Below, piece by piece: positions 1 through 8,016 of a DNA stretch of 64,000 bases. The DNA lies in contig NZ_BJYT01000004.1 in assembly GCF_007991655.1 (NCBI RefSeq), positions 283,175 through 347,174 of the forward strand. Reading direction: 5' to 3'. Numbering within the stretch: position 1 is the stretch's first letter; the number at the start of each line of letters is the position of its first letter. The stretch is from Segetibacter aerophilus. GTDB lineage: Bacteria > Bacteroidota > Bacteroidia > Chitinophagales > Chitinophagaceae. The notes under the pieces were generated by a model that was not told the DNA's origin, made no database searches, and worked only from the letters and a program-made list of their open reading frames with translations. The translations under genes and the position numbers were made by a program.

Positions 1-38
1 GATTTTATTAATTATTTCCGGGCGTGTTGAAAGCTCTT

Positions 39-1172
39 CTAAAGGTTATCGACCTCACTTTCTACCGCAAGCATCTTCTTTATCTTAAGCGCGGTATGAA
101 TGAGTTCCTGCCTTTCGTTGCTTAGAATAGTAACGTGGCCCATTTTCCGTCCTGGTTTTGTTTCGCGCTTTCCGTATAAGTGCACGAAAACGTTGTCAAG
201 TTTCAGCACATCCTGCAGCCCTTTGTAGATCGCTTTTCCGGAAAAATTTTCCTTTCCTAAAACGTTTACAATGGCCGCCGGAAGAATGGGATCCGTGTTT
301 CCAAGAGGGTAGTTAAGTATGACCCGCCAAAGCATATCGAACTGACTACTGTAGTTCGCTTCAATTGTATGATGGCCGCTGTTATGTACACGTGGAGCAG
401 TTTCGTTCACCCACACTTCATCATTTTTATCAATAAACATTTCGACTGCAAAAATGCCCGGGCTTTTTAATTCTTTCACTACTCTCAATGCCACCGCCTC
501 CGCTTTCCATAATGCGTTTGGCGGGATCTGGGCCGGACTTACCTGGAAGTCAAGCAAGTTTAAAACAGGATCAAAAAACATTTCGGCGGGTGGATAGATG
601 GCTGTCTCACCTTTTGCGTTCATGGCCACCATTAATGCTATTTCCTTTTTTATGGTGACCATTTTTTCTAAGACAGACGGCGCATCAAACCCTTTTTCGA
701 AGTCTGCGGCTGTCCTTAAAATTTGTACTCCGCGACCGTCATAGCCTCCTTCTGCAATCTTGTGTACCGCAGGTAAAAAAGAGGTTTGTACCCGTAACTC
801 GGAAAGACTATTTGTTACCAGGAATTCAGGAGAAGGGATCTGGCTGGCTTTATAAAACTGCTTTTGCAGTATTTTATTTTTAATCGTTTTAATAGCCGAA
901 CTATTAGGAAATACTGCCACGCCTTCGCTTTCTAATTTCTCCAGCGCACCTACATTAACCGCTTCGATTTCTATGGTAATGGCATCAAGTGTTTTGCCGA
1001 AATTGTATACGGCGTCAAAGTCCTGGATATTGCCGGTAACAAAATGATGGCACAAATGGGCAGACGGACAGTTTGGATCATTTTCCATAACAAATGTCTC
1101 AACGGGATAATTTAGTGCTGACTGTAACAACATACGACCCAATTGTCCGCCACCAAGAATGCCTACTTTCAT
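39..1172 (-). CDS. purK: N5-carboxyaminoimidazole ribonucleotide synthase
   Basis: ATP-dependent carboxylation of aminoimidazole ribonucleotide by bicarbonate in de novo purine synthesis, cytoplasmic. The 377-residue length is typical. The N-terminus carries the PurK signature GILGGGQLGRM (residues 4-14). An ATP-grasp glycine-rich segment GGYDGRG lies at 142-148, and the C-terminal ATP-grasp motif NETAPRVHNSGHHT at 256-269. The ATG start directly precedes the dinucleotide-binding-like strand. It is divergent from the L,D-transpeptidase gene. Its usual partner purE is not visible and could lie beyond the window's left edge. On the minus strand a near-consensus -7 element (TATCTTCG, about 1202-1209) precedes the gene. 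Confidence 0.97.
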   Translation of the reverse strand: MKVGILGGGQLGRMLLQSALNYPVETFVMENDPNCPSAHLCHHFVTGNIQDFDAVYNFGKTLDAITIEIEAVNVGALEKLESEGVAVFPNSSAIKTIKNKILQKQFYKASQIPSPEFLVTNSLSELRVQTSFLPAVHKIAEGGYDGRGVQILRTAADFEKGFDAPSVLEKMVTIKKEIALMVAMNAKGETAIYPPAEMFFDPVLNLLDFQVSPAQIPPNALWKAEAVALRVVKELKSPGIFAVEMFIDKNDEVWVNETAPRVHNSGHHTIEANYSSQFDMLWRVILNYPLGNTDPILPAAIVNVLGKENFSGKAIYKGLQDVLKLDNVFVHLYGKRETKPGRKMGHVTILSNERQELIHTALKIKKMLAVESEVDNL

Positions 1173-1342
1173 ATTACTTATTAATTACTTTCTGGAAGGC
1201 GCGAAGATACCATTCCGACTACTGTTCTAAAAATATTTTACAACGCGGAACTAATGCACATCCTACCTTTTAAATTGCACTTTTTCATACTTTAACTTTA
1301 CTTTTCCCGTTAATCAACCTGTAAAGAATATTTTTGACTCCG

Positions 1343-2107
1343 ATGAAACGTTTACTATCCTCTCTGTTTTTGGTCTTTGTTCTACAAGTTGTCTCGTCGA
1401 CTGTTTTTGCCCAACCTTCTTTTATTGATTATCAACGAACCTACCCCAAAGTAGCAAATGCGCTTAGGTTAAAAGAGGATACACTAAAAAGCCAGTTCGC
1501 GAAGCAGGGACTTCCTTGGCCGGCAAAGCAGATTTACGTCCGCTCTTTCAAATATGATAGCCAGTTGGAAGTTTGGGTCCGGTACACAAACGGTCAGCCT
1601 TTCAAACTCTTCAAAACATATAAGGTCTGTGCGATGGCCGGTGCAATTGGCCCAAAGCGGATGCAGGGCGACTACCAGGTTCCTGAAGGTTTTTACTACA
1701 TCAATGAATTTAATCCGAATAGCAGTTATCACTTATCGCTTGGAATTAATTATCCAAATGCTTCAGACAAGGTTTTAAGTGACTCAGCCAACCCTGGAGG
1801 TGATATTTACATTCATGGCAACTGTGTGACTATTGGCTGCATTCCTTTGCAGAACGACCAGATCGAAGAGCTGTATATTCTTGCTGCTGAGGCTAAAAAT
1901 CAGGGTCAGGACTTTATTCCGGTTCATATATTTCCCATCAGGTTTAACAACAGGAAAAGTTTTGAGTACCTGGCAAAGACGACAAAAGATAACCAGGACT
2001 TGCAGCGCTTTGCAATTAAGATAAAAGAAGTGTTTGATTACTTTGAAGAAAAAAAGCGCCTTCCTCTAATTTCTATTAATAAGAAAGGTGACTACATAGT
2101 AATGTAG
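1343..2107 (+). CDS. L,D-transpeptidase (YkuD/YafK-like), secreted
   Basis: Predicted periplasmic murein L,D-transpeptidase of the YkuD family. The catalytic motif is visible as HGNCVTIGCIP, with His about 158 and the nucleophile Cys about 166. The ATG at 1343 is preferred over an in-frame TTG at 1334 because it begins a clean signal peptide (MKRLLSSLFLVFVLQ, cleavage near VFA-QPS). The first half resembles the YafK-type leader to the catalytic domain, with the KVCAMAGAIGPKRMQGDYQVPEG stretch broken here into its recognisable parts: the strand around KVCAMAG and the QGDYQVPEG turn. It likely crosslinks peptidoglycan or anchors proteins to it. The gene stands alone and is followed by a terminator-like hairpin. 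Confidence 0.88.
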   Translation: MKRLLSSLFLVFVLQVVSSTVFAQPSFIDYQRTYPKVANALRLKEDTLKSQFAKQGLPWPAKQIYVRSFKYDSQLEVWVRYTNGQPFKLFKTYKVCAMAGAIGPKRMQGDYQVPEGFYYINEFNPNSSYHLSLGINYPNASDKVLSDSANPGGDIYIHGNCVTIGCIPLQNDQIEELYILAAEAKNQGQDFIPVHIFPIRFNNRKSFEYLAKTTKDNQDLQRFAIKIKEVFDYFEEKKRLPLISINKKGDYIVM

Positions 2108-2130
2108 CCCTCAAAAATATATTTACAAGA

Positions 2131-2157
2131 AAGGTTGACCAACGTCAGCCTTTTTTG
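2131..2157 (+). terminator. Rho-independent terminator after L,D-transpeptidase
   Basis: Stem GGTTGAC / GTCAGCC (one G-T pair) with a four-base loop CAAC, followed directly by TTTTTT. It sits about 25 bases after the transpeptidase stop. Confidence 0.8.
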
Positions 2158-2222
2158 TTTCCCTCATGTAAGAACAACACACTTAGCAGTTTTCGTTTTC
2201 TTTGCGCATAATCCTGTTACAC

Positions 2223-2651
2223 ATGTACAAAGTTGTCTTCATATTGTATGTGATCATATTTTCCTCTTATGTACTTTTTACCCGTATACCGGATTATTTT
2301 GAAGGTGAGTTTATAAAGGGGGTTGTTTCAAAGGCTTCTTTTTCTGAAGAGACAAATGAACCGGAGTTGTTAATTGATTACCGCGTTGGAAACGAAAAGC
2401 TGCAGCACAAAACGAATAGCTGGTTTCTCACTCCTTACAAACAAGGGCAGCAAGTCACCATTATCTATAACCCCTCTGACCCTGCCGTATCGAGTATTTA
2501 TGCCTTTATTGGTTATTGGATAAAATGGCAGGAATTGATTTATACCTCTGTTTTCTTTGTTATTCTTTTTCTTGCTGCAAAGTCAATTGTGGGACACGAT
2601 AACTCTGGTCCTGCTAAATCACTTCCAAGAAAGCGTAAGTATGATGAGTAA
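2223..2651 (+). CDS. DUF3592-type membrane protein
   Basis: A 142-residue protein from the ATG at 2223; an in-frame TTG at 2202 adds seven unlikely residues. One N-terminal transmembrane helix (MYKVVFILYVIIFSSYVLF) is followed by an extracytoplasmic beta-rich segment of about 70 residues with the DUF3592-like phrase VTIIYNPSDPAVSSIY. A second helix (ELIYTSVFFVILFLAA) and a basic cytoplasmic tail follow. The two-helix, beta-domain layout is that of DUF3592. No function is known for the family. It may be co-transcribed with the small DMT-like gene about 100 bases downstream. Confidence 0.6.
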   Translation: MYKVVFILYVIIFSSYVLFTRIPDYFEGEFIKGVVSKASFSEETNEPELLIDYRVGNEKLQHKTNSWFLTPYKQGQQVTIIYNPSDPAVSSIYAFIGYWIKWQELIYTSVFFVILFLAAKSIVGHDNSGPAKSLPRKRKYDE

Positions 2652-2751
2652 CGCTGGCTTACTTTTTTTGCTTTAGAGAAAAAAACAATAACAAGTTCCG
2701 TTGAAGAAACAGCTCGTGCTTCAGTTACGGTCCATAAAAAATAAGTTAGGT

Positions 2752-3081
2752 ATGAAGACAATCTCGATGTTAGTTGTTTCAAACATTTTTATGACGTTTG
2801 CCTGGTATTGGCATTTAAAAGACAAAGGAATTCCAATATGGAAAGCCATTGTAATAAGTTGGGGAATTGCTTTTTTTGAGTACTGCCTCACAGTGCCCGC
2901 GAATCGTTTAGGGTTTGCTTCGGGATGGAATGGATTTCAATTGAAAATAATACAAGAGGTAATTACATTGATTGTTTTTAGTTTTTTCGCCGTCTTTTAT
3001 CTAAAAGAGGCGTTGCATTGGAAGTACCTGGTCAGCTTTGCTTTTATCCTCGGAGCTGTTTATTTCGCCTTTAAAAAATAA
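2752..3081 (+). CDS. DMT-type membrane protein, DUF486 family
   Basis: A 109-residue, four-helix membrane protein. The DUF486 pattern is clear: N-terminal helix ending FAWYWHLK, the conserved ISWGIAFFEYCLTVPANR segment, then EVITLIVFSFFAVFYL and a final helix. The ATG at 2752 is chosen because it gives the normal family length; the longer TTG start at 2701 would add a basic 17-residue extension. It resembles small drug/metabolite transporters in topology, but a substrate is not known. Confidence 0.85.
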   Translation: MKTISMLVVSNIFMTFAWYWHLKDKGIPIWKAIVISWGIAFFEYCLTVPANRLGFASGWNGFQLKIIQEVITLIVFSFFAVFYLKEALHWKYLVSFAFILGAVYFAFKK

Positions 3082-3279
3082 GGGCATCCCTTTCGGAACG
3101 CCCCTGTAAACCATGCTTGCATAAACCATCAACTTTACCAAAAAACAAGAAACGATTTTATTTGCGATGCTTTTATTTGCTCTCTTTCAATCATAGACTA
3201 CTGCATGTTTTGTAAGTTTAAAAGCAAAATGATTTTTATTTGATCGTGAGGAATATACACGAAAAAGATTGCTTTCGAT

Positions 3280-3774
3280 CTATCCTTTATAAAGCTTCAC
3301 TTCCAAAAGGTCCAGGCAAATTTCCAGTAATTGATTGACGGTTTTGTTGAAGACTGGATGTATAAAACCAGGTGCGATCTCGTTCAGAGGAACCAAGACA
3401 AAGCGACGTTCTGCCATGCGGGGATGAGGGACAACCAGGTTAGCAGTAGAAATGACCTGATTGCTATAAAACAGGATGTCAATATCTATCACCCGGGGTC
3501 CCATTTTTTCAACTCGTTCCCGACCGAGCTGCAATTCAATACTTAAAAGTTCCTGCAATAGTTCATTTGGTTTCAGCTCAGTGTTAACACAAATTACCTG
3601 GTTTAAAAAAGCTTGTTGTTCGGTAAACCCCCACGCCGCCGTTTCATAAATCGAGGATTTTTTCACAACAGCGTCAACCTTACTTTCGATGAATTGACAA
3701 GCTTTTTCGAGATAACGCAAACGATCTCCCATATTTCCACCCGTCAATAAATAGATGTCGGTCATAAAACTCAT
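3280..3774 (-). CDS. folK: 6-hydroxymethyl-7,8-dihydropterin pyrophosphokinase
   Basis: Transfers pyrophosphate from ATP to 6-hydroxymethyl-dihydropterin in folate synthesis. Its 164 residues fit the family. Motifs seen: YLLTGGNMGDR near the start, the SSIYETAAWGFTEQQAFLNQV loop (pterin site; key residues E, W and the FLNQV strand), the LGRERVEKMGPRVIDIDILFY metal and ATP site with its two catalytic Asp residues in DIDIL, and VPHPRMAERRFVLVPL. The gene is divergent from sppA with only about 50 bases between start codons, so their promoters must overlap. Confidence 0.97.
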   Translation of the reverse strand: MSFMTDIYLLTGGNMGDRLRYLEKACQFIESKVDAVVKKSSIYETAAWGFTEQQAFLNQVICVNTELKPNELLQELLSIELQLGRERVEKMGPRVIDIDILFYSNQVISTANLVVPHPRMAERRFVLVPLNEIAPGFIHPVFNKTVNQLLEICLDLLEVKLYKG

Positions 3775-3826
3775 TGATTAAGCCGTTCAAATATCTTTAA
3801 ATTGTGCCCTTAATCACGATTTGATA

Positions 3827-5581
3827 ATGAGAAGTTTCTTTAAAATATTTTTTGCTTCATTGCTTGCGCTAATTGTGTTTGTGTTTATTGGAGTGTTGAT
3901 TGTAATAGGTATGGTTGCGAGTGCGACATCGGGAGACAAACCCGAAGTGGGAAATAAAGCTGTGCTACTTCTTGACCTAACCAAAGAGTACAAAGAACAA
4001 AAAGCAGACGACGCTTTTAATATAATCAGAGGGAATGCCGATGAGAATGTACCAGGCCTTTACGATGTAGTTAGAATGATCGAATATGCAAAAAGCGATA
4101 GTTCTGTGAAAGGCATTTATATAAAAGCAGAAGACAACGCAAATGGTTTTGCGGGAAGTGAAGAACTTAGAAATGCACTGATAGACTTTAAAAAAAGCCA
4201 CAAGTTCGTAATTGCATTTGGCGACGTTATTAGCCAGAAAGCATATTATGTTGCCAGTGCGGCCGACAAAATTTACTGTAATCCCAAAGGAACAGTTGAC
4301 TGGCATGGTCTCGCAACCACCTTACTCTTCTTAAAGGGAGCACTTGATAAACTGGAAATTGAACCACAGATTTTTTACGCAGGCAAGTTTAAAAGTGCAA
4401 CAGAACCTTTGCGAGCATATGAAATGACAGAGCCGAATAAGTTGCAAACGTCTGTTTACCTAAATGATTTGTACAGTCATATTTTACTTGCAGCGAGAGA
4501 CAAAAGCAAACTAGATACAGCAAAGTTGCACGAACTTGCCAATAGTGGTGCCATACAGACAGCGACCGAAGCAGCTCAGTATCATCTAATCGATGGGGTG
4601 AAATACGACGACGAGGTAAAAAATGAGATCATCCAAAATATTAGAATTGAACCGACAGCGAAAATTAATTTCATTAGCCTTGGTAAGTATGCAAAGGCCG
4701 TTGATTTTACAGCCAGTTCAGGAAGCAAGATTGCAATCATTTATGCCGAAGGCGAACTCAATGATGGAAAAGGAAAGGATGGGGAAATAGGCTCGGACTT
4801 ATACAGAAACCTGATTAGGAAAGCAAGACTTGACAAGAATATTAAAGCCATCGTCTTTCGCGTAAACTCGCCAGGTGGAAGTGCGTTGGCAAGTGAGGAA
4901 ATCTGGCGCGAAATTACGATTGCGAAAAAAGCAAAACCAGTTATAGTAAGTTTTGGAGATGTTGCCGCTTCCGGTGGTTATTACATTTCATGTAATGCAG
5001 ATAGCATTTTTGCCCAACCAAATACCATCACCGGCTCCATCGGTGTCTTTGGTATTATCCCCAACACGAAGAAGTTTATGAATAATAAGCTTGGTATTAC
5101 TTTCGACGGAGTTAAAACCGGGCCTTTTGCTGATATGCCTTCTACAATCAGACCTTTGAATACTGCCGAAAAACAATTTATTCAAAATACTATTGATACC
5201 ATTTATACTGCTTTCAAAGGTCGCGTGGCTGAAGGAAGAAAGTTGTCGATGCAAATTGTAGATAGCATAGCCCAAGGTCGTGTGTGGACAGGTGAAAGAG
5301 CATTGAAACTTGGTCTTGTTGATCGCCTTGGCAATATAAACGACGCTGTAAACTGTGCCGCACGTATGGCGAAACTTAATGACTTCCAATTGAAAGAATA
5401 CCCCGAACAAAAAGGAGTTTTGGAAAAGTTCCTCAATAATTATTCAAACGAAGTGAAAGTAAAAACTATCAAGGAAGAGATTGGCGAAGAGCAATATTCG
5501 ATCCTTCAGCAGCTAAAAAATATTCGTAAGATGGTTGCAGTTCCTCAAACCCGTTTACCTTTTGAACTTAATATAAGATAA
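3827..5581 (+). CDS. sppA: Signal peptide peptidase SppA, 67K type
   Basis: Inner-membrane serine/lysine protease (family S49) that degrades cleaved signal peptides. At 584 residues it is the long, duplicated 67K type. An N-terminal transmembrane anchor (about residues 5-30) precedes the two S49 domains. The general-base Lys lies in AGKFKSATEP (about residue 187) in the first half. The nucleophilic Ser is in DVAASGGYYIS (about residue 381) in the second half, as in the E. coli arrangement. The ATG at 3827 is preferred to an upstream in-frame TTG at 3821. It is divergent from folK. Confidence 0.96.
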   Translation: MRSFFKIFFASLLALIVFVFIGVLIVIGMVASATSGDKPEVGNKAVLLLDLTKEYKEQKADDAFNIIRGNADENVPGLYDVVRMIEYAKSDSSVKGIYIKAEDNANGFAGSEELRNALIDFKKSHKFVIAFGDVISQKAYYVASAADKIYCNPKGTVDWHGLATTLLFLKGALDKLEIEPQIFYAGKFKSATEPLRAYEMTEPNKLQTSVYLNDLYSHILLAARDKSKLDTAKLHELANSGAIQTATEAAQYHLIDGVKYDDEVKNEIIQNIRIEPTAKINFISLGKYAKAVDFTASSGSKIAIIYAEGELNDGKGKDGEIGSDLYRNLIRKARLDKNIKAIVFRVNSPGGSALASEEIWREITIAKKAKPVIVSFGDVAASGGYYISCNADSIFAQPNTITGSIGVFGIIPNTKKFMNNKLGITFDGVKTGPFADMPSTIRPLNTAEKQFIQNTIDTIYTAFKGRVAEGRKLSMQIVDSIAQGRVWTGERALKLGLVDRLGNINDAVNCAARMAKLNDFQLKEYPEQKGVLEKFLNNYSNEVKVKTIKEEIGEEQYSILQQLKNIRKMVAVPQTRLPFELNIR

Positions 5582-5660
5582 CAACTTGTTCATCAACCTT
5601 TTTAGATGTTCAGCAAAACGTTGACTCCATTAAGATAGATTTGCGCCCTCAACAGAGATT

Positions 5661-6767
5661 ATGAAAGGAGAATACAACCAGCTAACAGCGATGCTGGCGA
5701 TTACTAAGTCAAGTTTAAAAGCAATTTTACGAAGTCCTTCTACCGTTGTTTTTAGCCTTGCTTTTCCTTTGATCTTTATCCTTGTTTTTGGCTTTATAGG
5801 CGGAGGTGGTAAAGTTTCTTTTACCATAGCAGTTGACAAAAATTCTGACACAACAAATCCTGTATTTCTAGGTTTAAAAAGTGTACCTGGGATAAAAATT
5901 GCAAGCAAGTCAGATGTTGAATTAAACGAAGATTTAGAAAAGGGACGCCTGACAGCTATCGTTAATATTCAAAAAAATCTCGCTCAAAATCCTCCCTATA
6001 TCATTCAGCTAAAAAGCTCCGAATCGGTCAATCCTCAAAACTTACAGGTTTTAAAATCTATTATTGGTTCCATCATTAGTAAGGTTGACGAAAAGGCATA
6101 TCCTAACACTCCAACGTTTGCTACAATTAATGAGGACGTCCAAAAAATACCAGGAAGAACTTATCGCACTATAGATTTTATTTTGCCCGGTCAACTTGGC
6201 TTTTCGTTATTGAGTGCAGGGGTGTTCGGTGTAGCGTTTCTTTTTTTTAACCTTCGGCAACAACTGGTGCTCAAACGATTTTACGCCACTCCGATTCAGC
6301 GTTCTTATATTATTTTGGGTGAAGCTTTAAGCCGGGTCATATTCCAATTGTCTACTGCTGTCATCATTATTTTGATTGGTCGTTTTGCTTTCCATTATAC
6401 ACTCGTGCATGGACTAGAAACTTTTCTTGAGATAATGGTGCTAAGCTTTATCGCCTTAATCCTGTTTATGGGTTTCGGGTTTATTGTTAGCGGAATCGCC
6501 AAAACAGAAAGTACCATTCCGCCATTAGCCAACATCGTTACCTTACCGCAGTTTTTACTGGCAGGAACTTTCTTTCCAATAGACGTATTTCCCTCATGGC
6601 TTCAGCCTATTTGTAAAGTGCTCCCGCTAACGCACTTCAACAATGCGATGCGTAAAATTGCTTTTGAGGGTGCACATTTAAGTGATTGCCTTACCGAAAT
6701 AGGAATCCTTGGCCTGTGGTCTGTTGTTGTATATGCTGTTGCTATAAAGGTTTTTAAGTGGGAATAA
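5661..6767 (+). CDS. ABC-2 type transporter permease
   Basis: A 368-residue permease of the ABC-2 membrane family. An N-terminal helix (STVVFSLAFPLIFILVFGFI, about 31-50) is followed by a large extracytoplasmic domain of about 120 residues. Five more helices then cluster from about 175 to 365. The C-terminal half has the family phrase LPQFLLAGTFFPIDVFPSWLQPICKVLPLTHF. No ATP-binding subunit lies next to it, so it must pair with an ATPase encoded elsewhere. A perfect -7 element TAGATTTG (5636-5643) sits only 17 bases before the ATG. The next gene begins one base after its stop, so the two form an operon. Confidence 0.88.
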   Translation: MKGEYNQLTAMLAITKSSLKAILRSPSTVVFSLAFPLIFILVFGFIGGGGKVSFTIAVDKNSDTTNPVFLGLKSVPGIKIASKSDVELNEDLEKGRLTAIVNIQKNLAQNPPYIIQLKSSESVNPQNLQVLKSIIGSIISKVDEKAYPNTPTFATINEDVQKIPGRTYRTIDFILPGQLGFSLLSAGVFGVAFLFFNLRQQLVLKRFYATPIQRSYIILGEALSRVIFQLSTAVIIILIGRFAFHYTLVHGLETFLEIMVLSFIALILFMGFGFIVSGIAKTESTIPPLANIVTLPQFLLAGTFFPIDVFPSWLQPICKVLPLTHFNNAMRKIAFEGAHLSDCLTEIGILGLWSVVVYAVAIKVFKWE

Positions 6768-6768
6768 C

Positions 6769-7269
6769 ATGAGATTTATAAAGCTTGGATTAATTAGTAT
6801 CGTTTTTCTTTTTTTGGTTATAACAGCCATATCCCTGTTGCTTCCTTCTACCGTAAACGTTTCAAGAGCCATCGACATAAGCGCACCGGCTGATTCTGTT
6901 TCTGCCAACATTAGTGATCTGTCCAGGCGGAAATATTGGTTTGCTAATTATGATTCTTCTCAAGCAATCGTTTCTAAAAATTCCTTTGGTGTAGGGGCTT
7001 CGATAAAAATTGGTAGAACAACGATTGATCTCGTCGAGGCCAAGGCTGGCAAAATAACGACGCTATGGACATCGGGTAGCAAAACCTTACACGGCGATTT
7101 TAATATTTTCAAACAGGATAGTGGAAGTCATATAACTGTGCAGTGGCATTTTAGCCAGCACGTTCCTTGGTATCCATGGGAAAAATTCGCTTCTATCGCT
7201 TCAGATAAAATTATGGGTCCGGGGATGGAGAAATCGCTTGACAACCTGAAGAAGTTGGTTGAGAAATAA
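6769..7269 (+). CDS. SRPBCC (START-like) protein with N-terminal TM helix
   Basis: A 166-residue protein. A single N-terminal transmembrane helix (residues about 7-26) leads into an SRPBCC/polyketide-cyclase-like fold. The opening strand STVNVSRAIDISAPADSVSANISDLSRR matches the usual start of this fold, though with little exact motif content. The second half has strand-rich sequence (SHITVQWHFSQHVPWYPWEKF) ending in the long C-terminal helix. It starts one base after the ABC-2 permease and is translated with it. A lipid or small-hydrophobe-binding role is possible but is inference. Confidence 0.75.
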   Translation: MRFIKLGLISIVFLFLVITAISLLLPSTVNVSRAIDISAPADSVSANISDLSRRKYWFANYDSSQAIVSKNSFGVGASIKIGRTTIDLVEAKAGKITTLWTSGSKTLHGDFNIFKQDSGSHITVQWHFSQHVPWYPWEKFASIASDKIMGPGMEKSLDNLKKLVEK

Positions 7270-7455
7270 ATTATGCTCGCTGTCTATCAATTCTTCCAAG
7301 TACCGTCCTAAAACTTGTTCTCTTTTTTAAAGAACGAAAAACTCGTGCGTGGAATCTAAGAACGCTCTTCACTTTGACTTTACCTTTTTCCTTTTTATTT
7401 TCTCTTTCGTGCAACGGTGACAAATAATACATTGTCAACCTGCTGAATTGAAGAA

Positions 7456-8016
7456 ATGACCGATCATTTAGCACTGGTAAAAAATTGTTTGAAAGGAAAA
7501 GCTGCAGCACAAAAGCAGCTCTATGAGGAATTTGCGCCAACTATGCTTGGTGTTTGTTACCGCTATACAAAAAGTTTACAGGATGCTGAAGATGTTCTGC
7601 AGGATGGGTTTGTCAGAGTTTTTAAATTTTTAAATCAATATAATCGGGAAGGGGAATTGGGCGCCTGGATCAGAAGGATCATGGTTAATACTGCGCTTAA
7701 CTATCTTAAGAAAAGTCGAAAGTATCAGCATGAGTTATTATTTGACAAGACTGAGTTAGCCGTTATTTCTACCGATGATCCGGAGGTGCTGTTAAATACA
7801 AAGGAACTCGCAGAACTAATCAGGCAATTACCAACCGGCTACCAGGCCATCTTCAACTTACATGCAATAGAAGGTTTCTCTCATGTAGAAATTGGGCAGA
7901 TGCTCGGCATCAGCGAAAACACTTCACGCTCTCAATACATGCGTGCGAGACATTTACTCATTAGCTGGATTACCAATACATCCGGAAGTAAAAACAAGGT
8001 GTATGCAAGAAAATAG
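7456..8016 (+). CDS. ECF-type RNA polymerase sigma factor
   Basis: A 186-residue sigma-70 family factor of the ECF group. Region 2 spans about residues 8-90, with the conserved YRYTKSLQDAEDVLQDGFVRVF core and GAWIRRIMVNTALNYLKK for -10 recognition. Region 4 (about 115-175) holds the helix-turn-helix FSHVEIGQMLGISENTSRSQ. The downstream gene overlaps its stop by 14 bases and encodes an inner-membrane-anchored protein, which suggests an anti-sigma role for that partner. Upstream, 186 bases contain no gene. Confidence 0.95.
   Translation: MTDHLALVKNCLKGKAAAQKQLYEEFAPTMLGVCYRYTKSLQDAEDVLQDGFVRVFKFLNQYNREGELGAWIRRIMVNTALNYLKKSRKYQHELLFDKTELAVISTDDPEVLLNTKELAELIRQLPTGYQAIFNLHAIEGFSHVEIGQMLGISENTSRSQYMRARHLLISWITNTSGSKNKVYARK

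Noticed and set aside
2701..2751. Upstream TTG start giving a longer DUF486 protein
   Set aside because: The added 17 residues do not fit the family start, which begins at the ATG at 2752.
3082..3110. Terminator after the DUF486 gene
   Set aside because: GGGC / GCCC pairing exists but the rest of the stem is weak and no T run follows.
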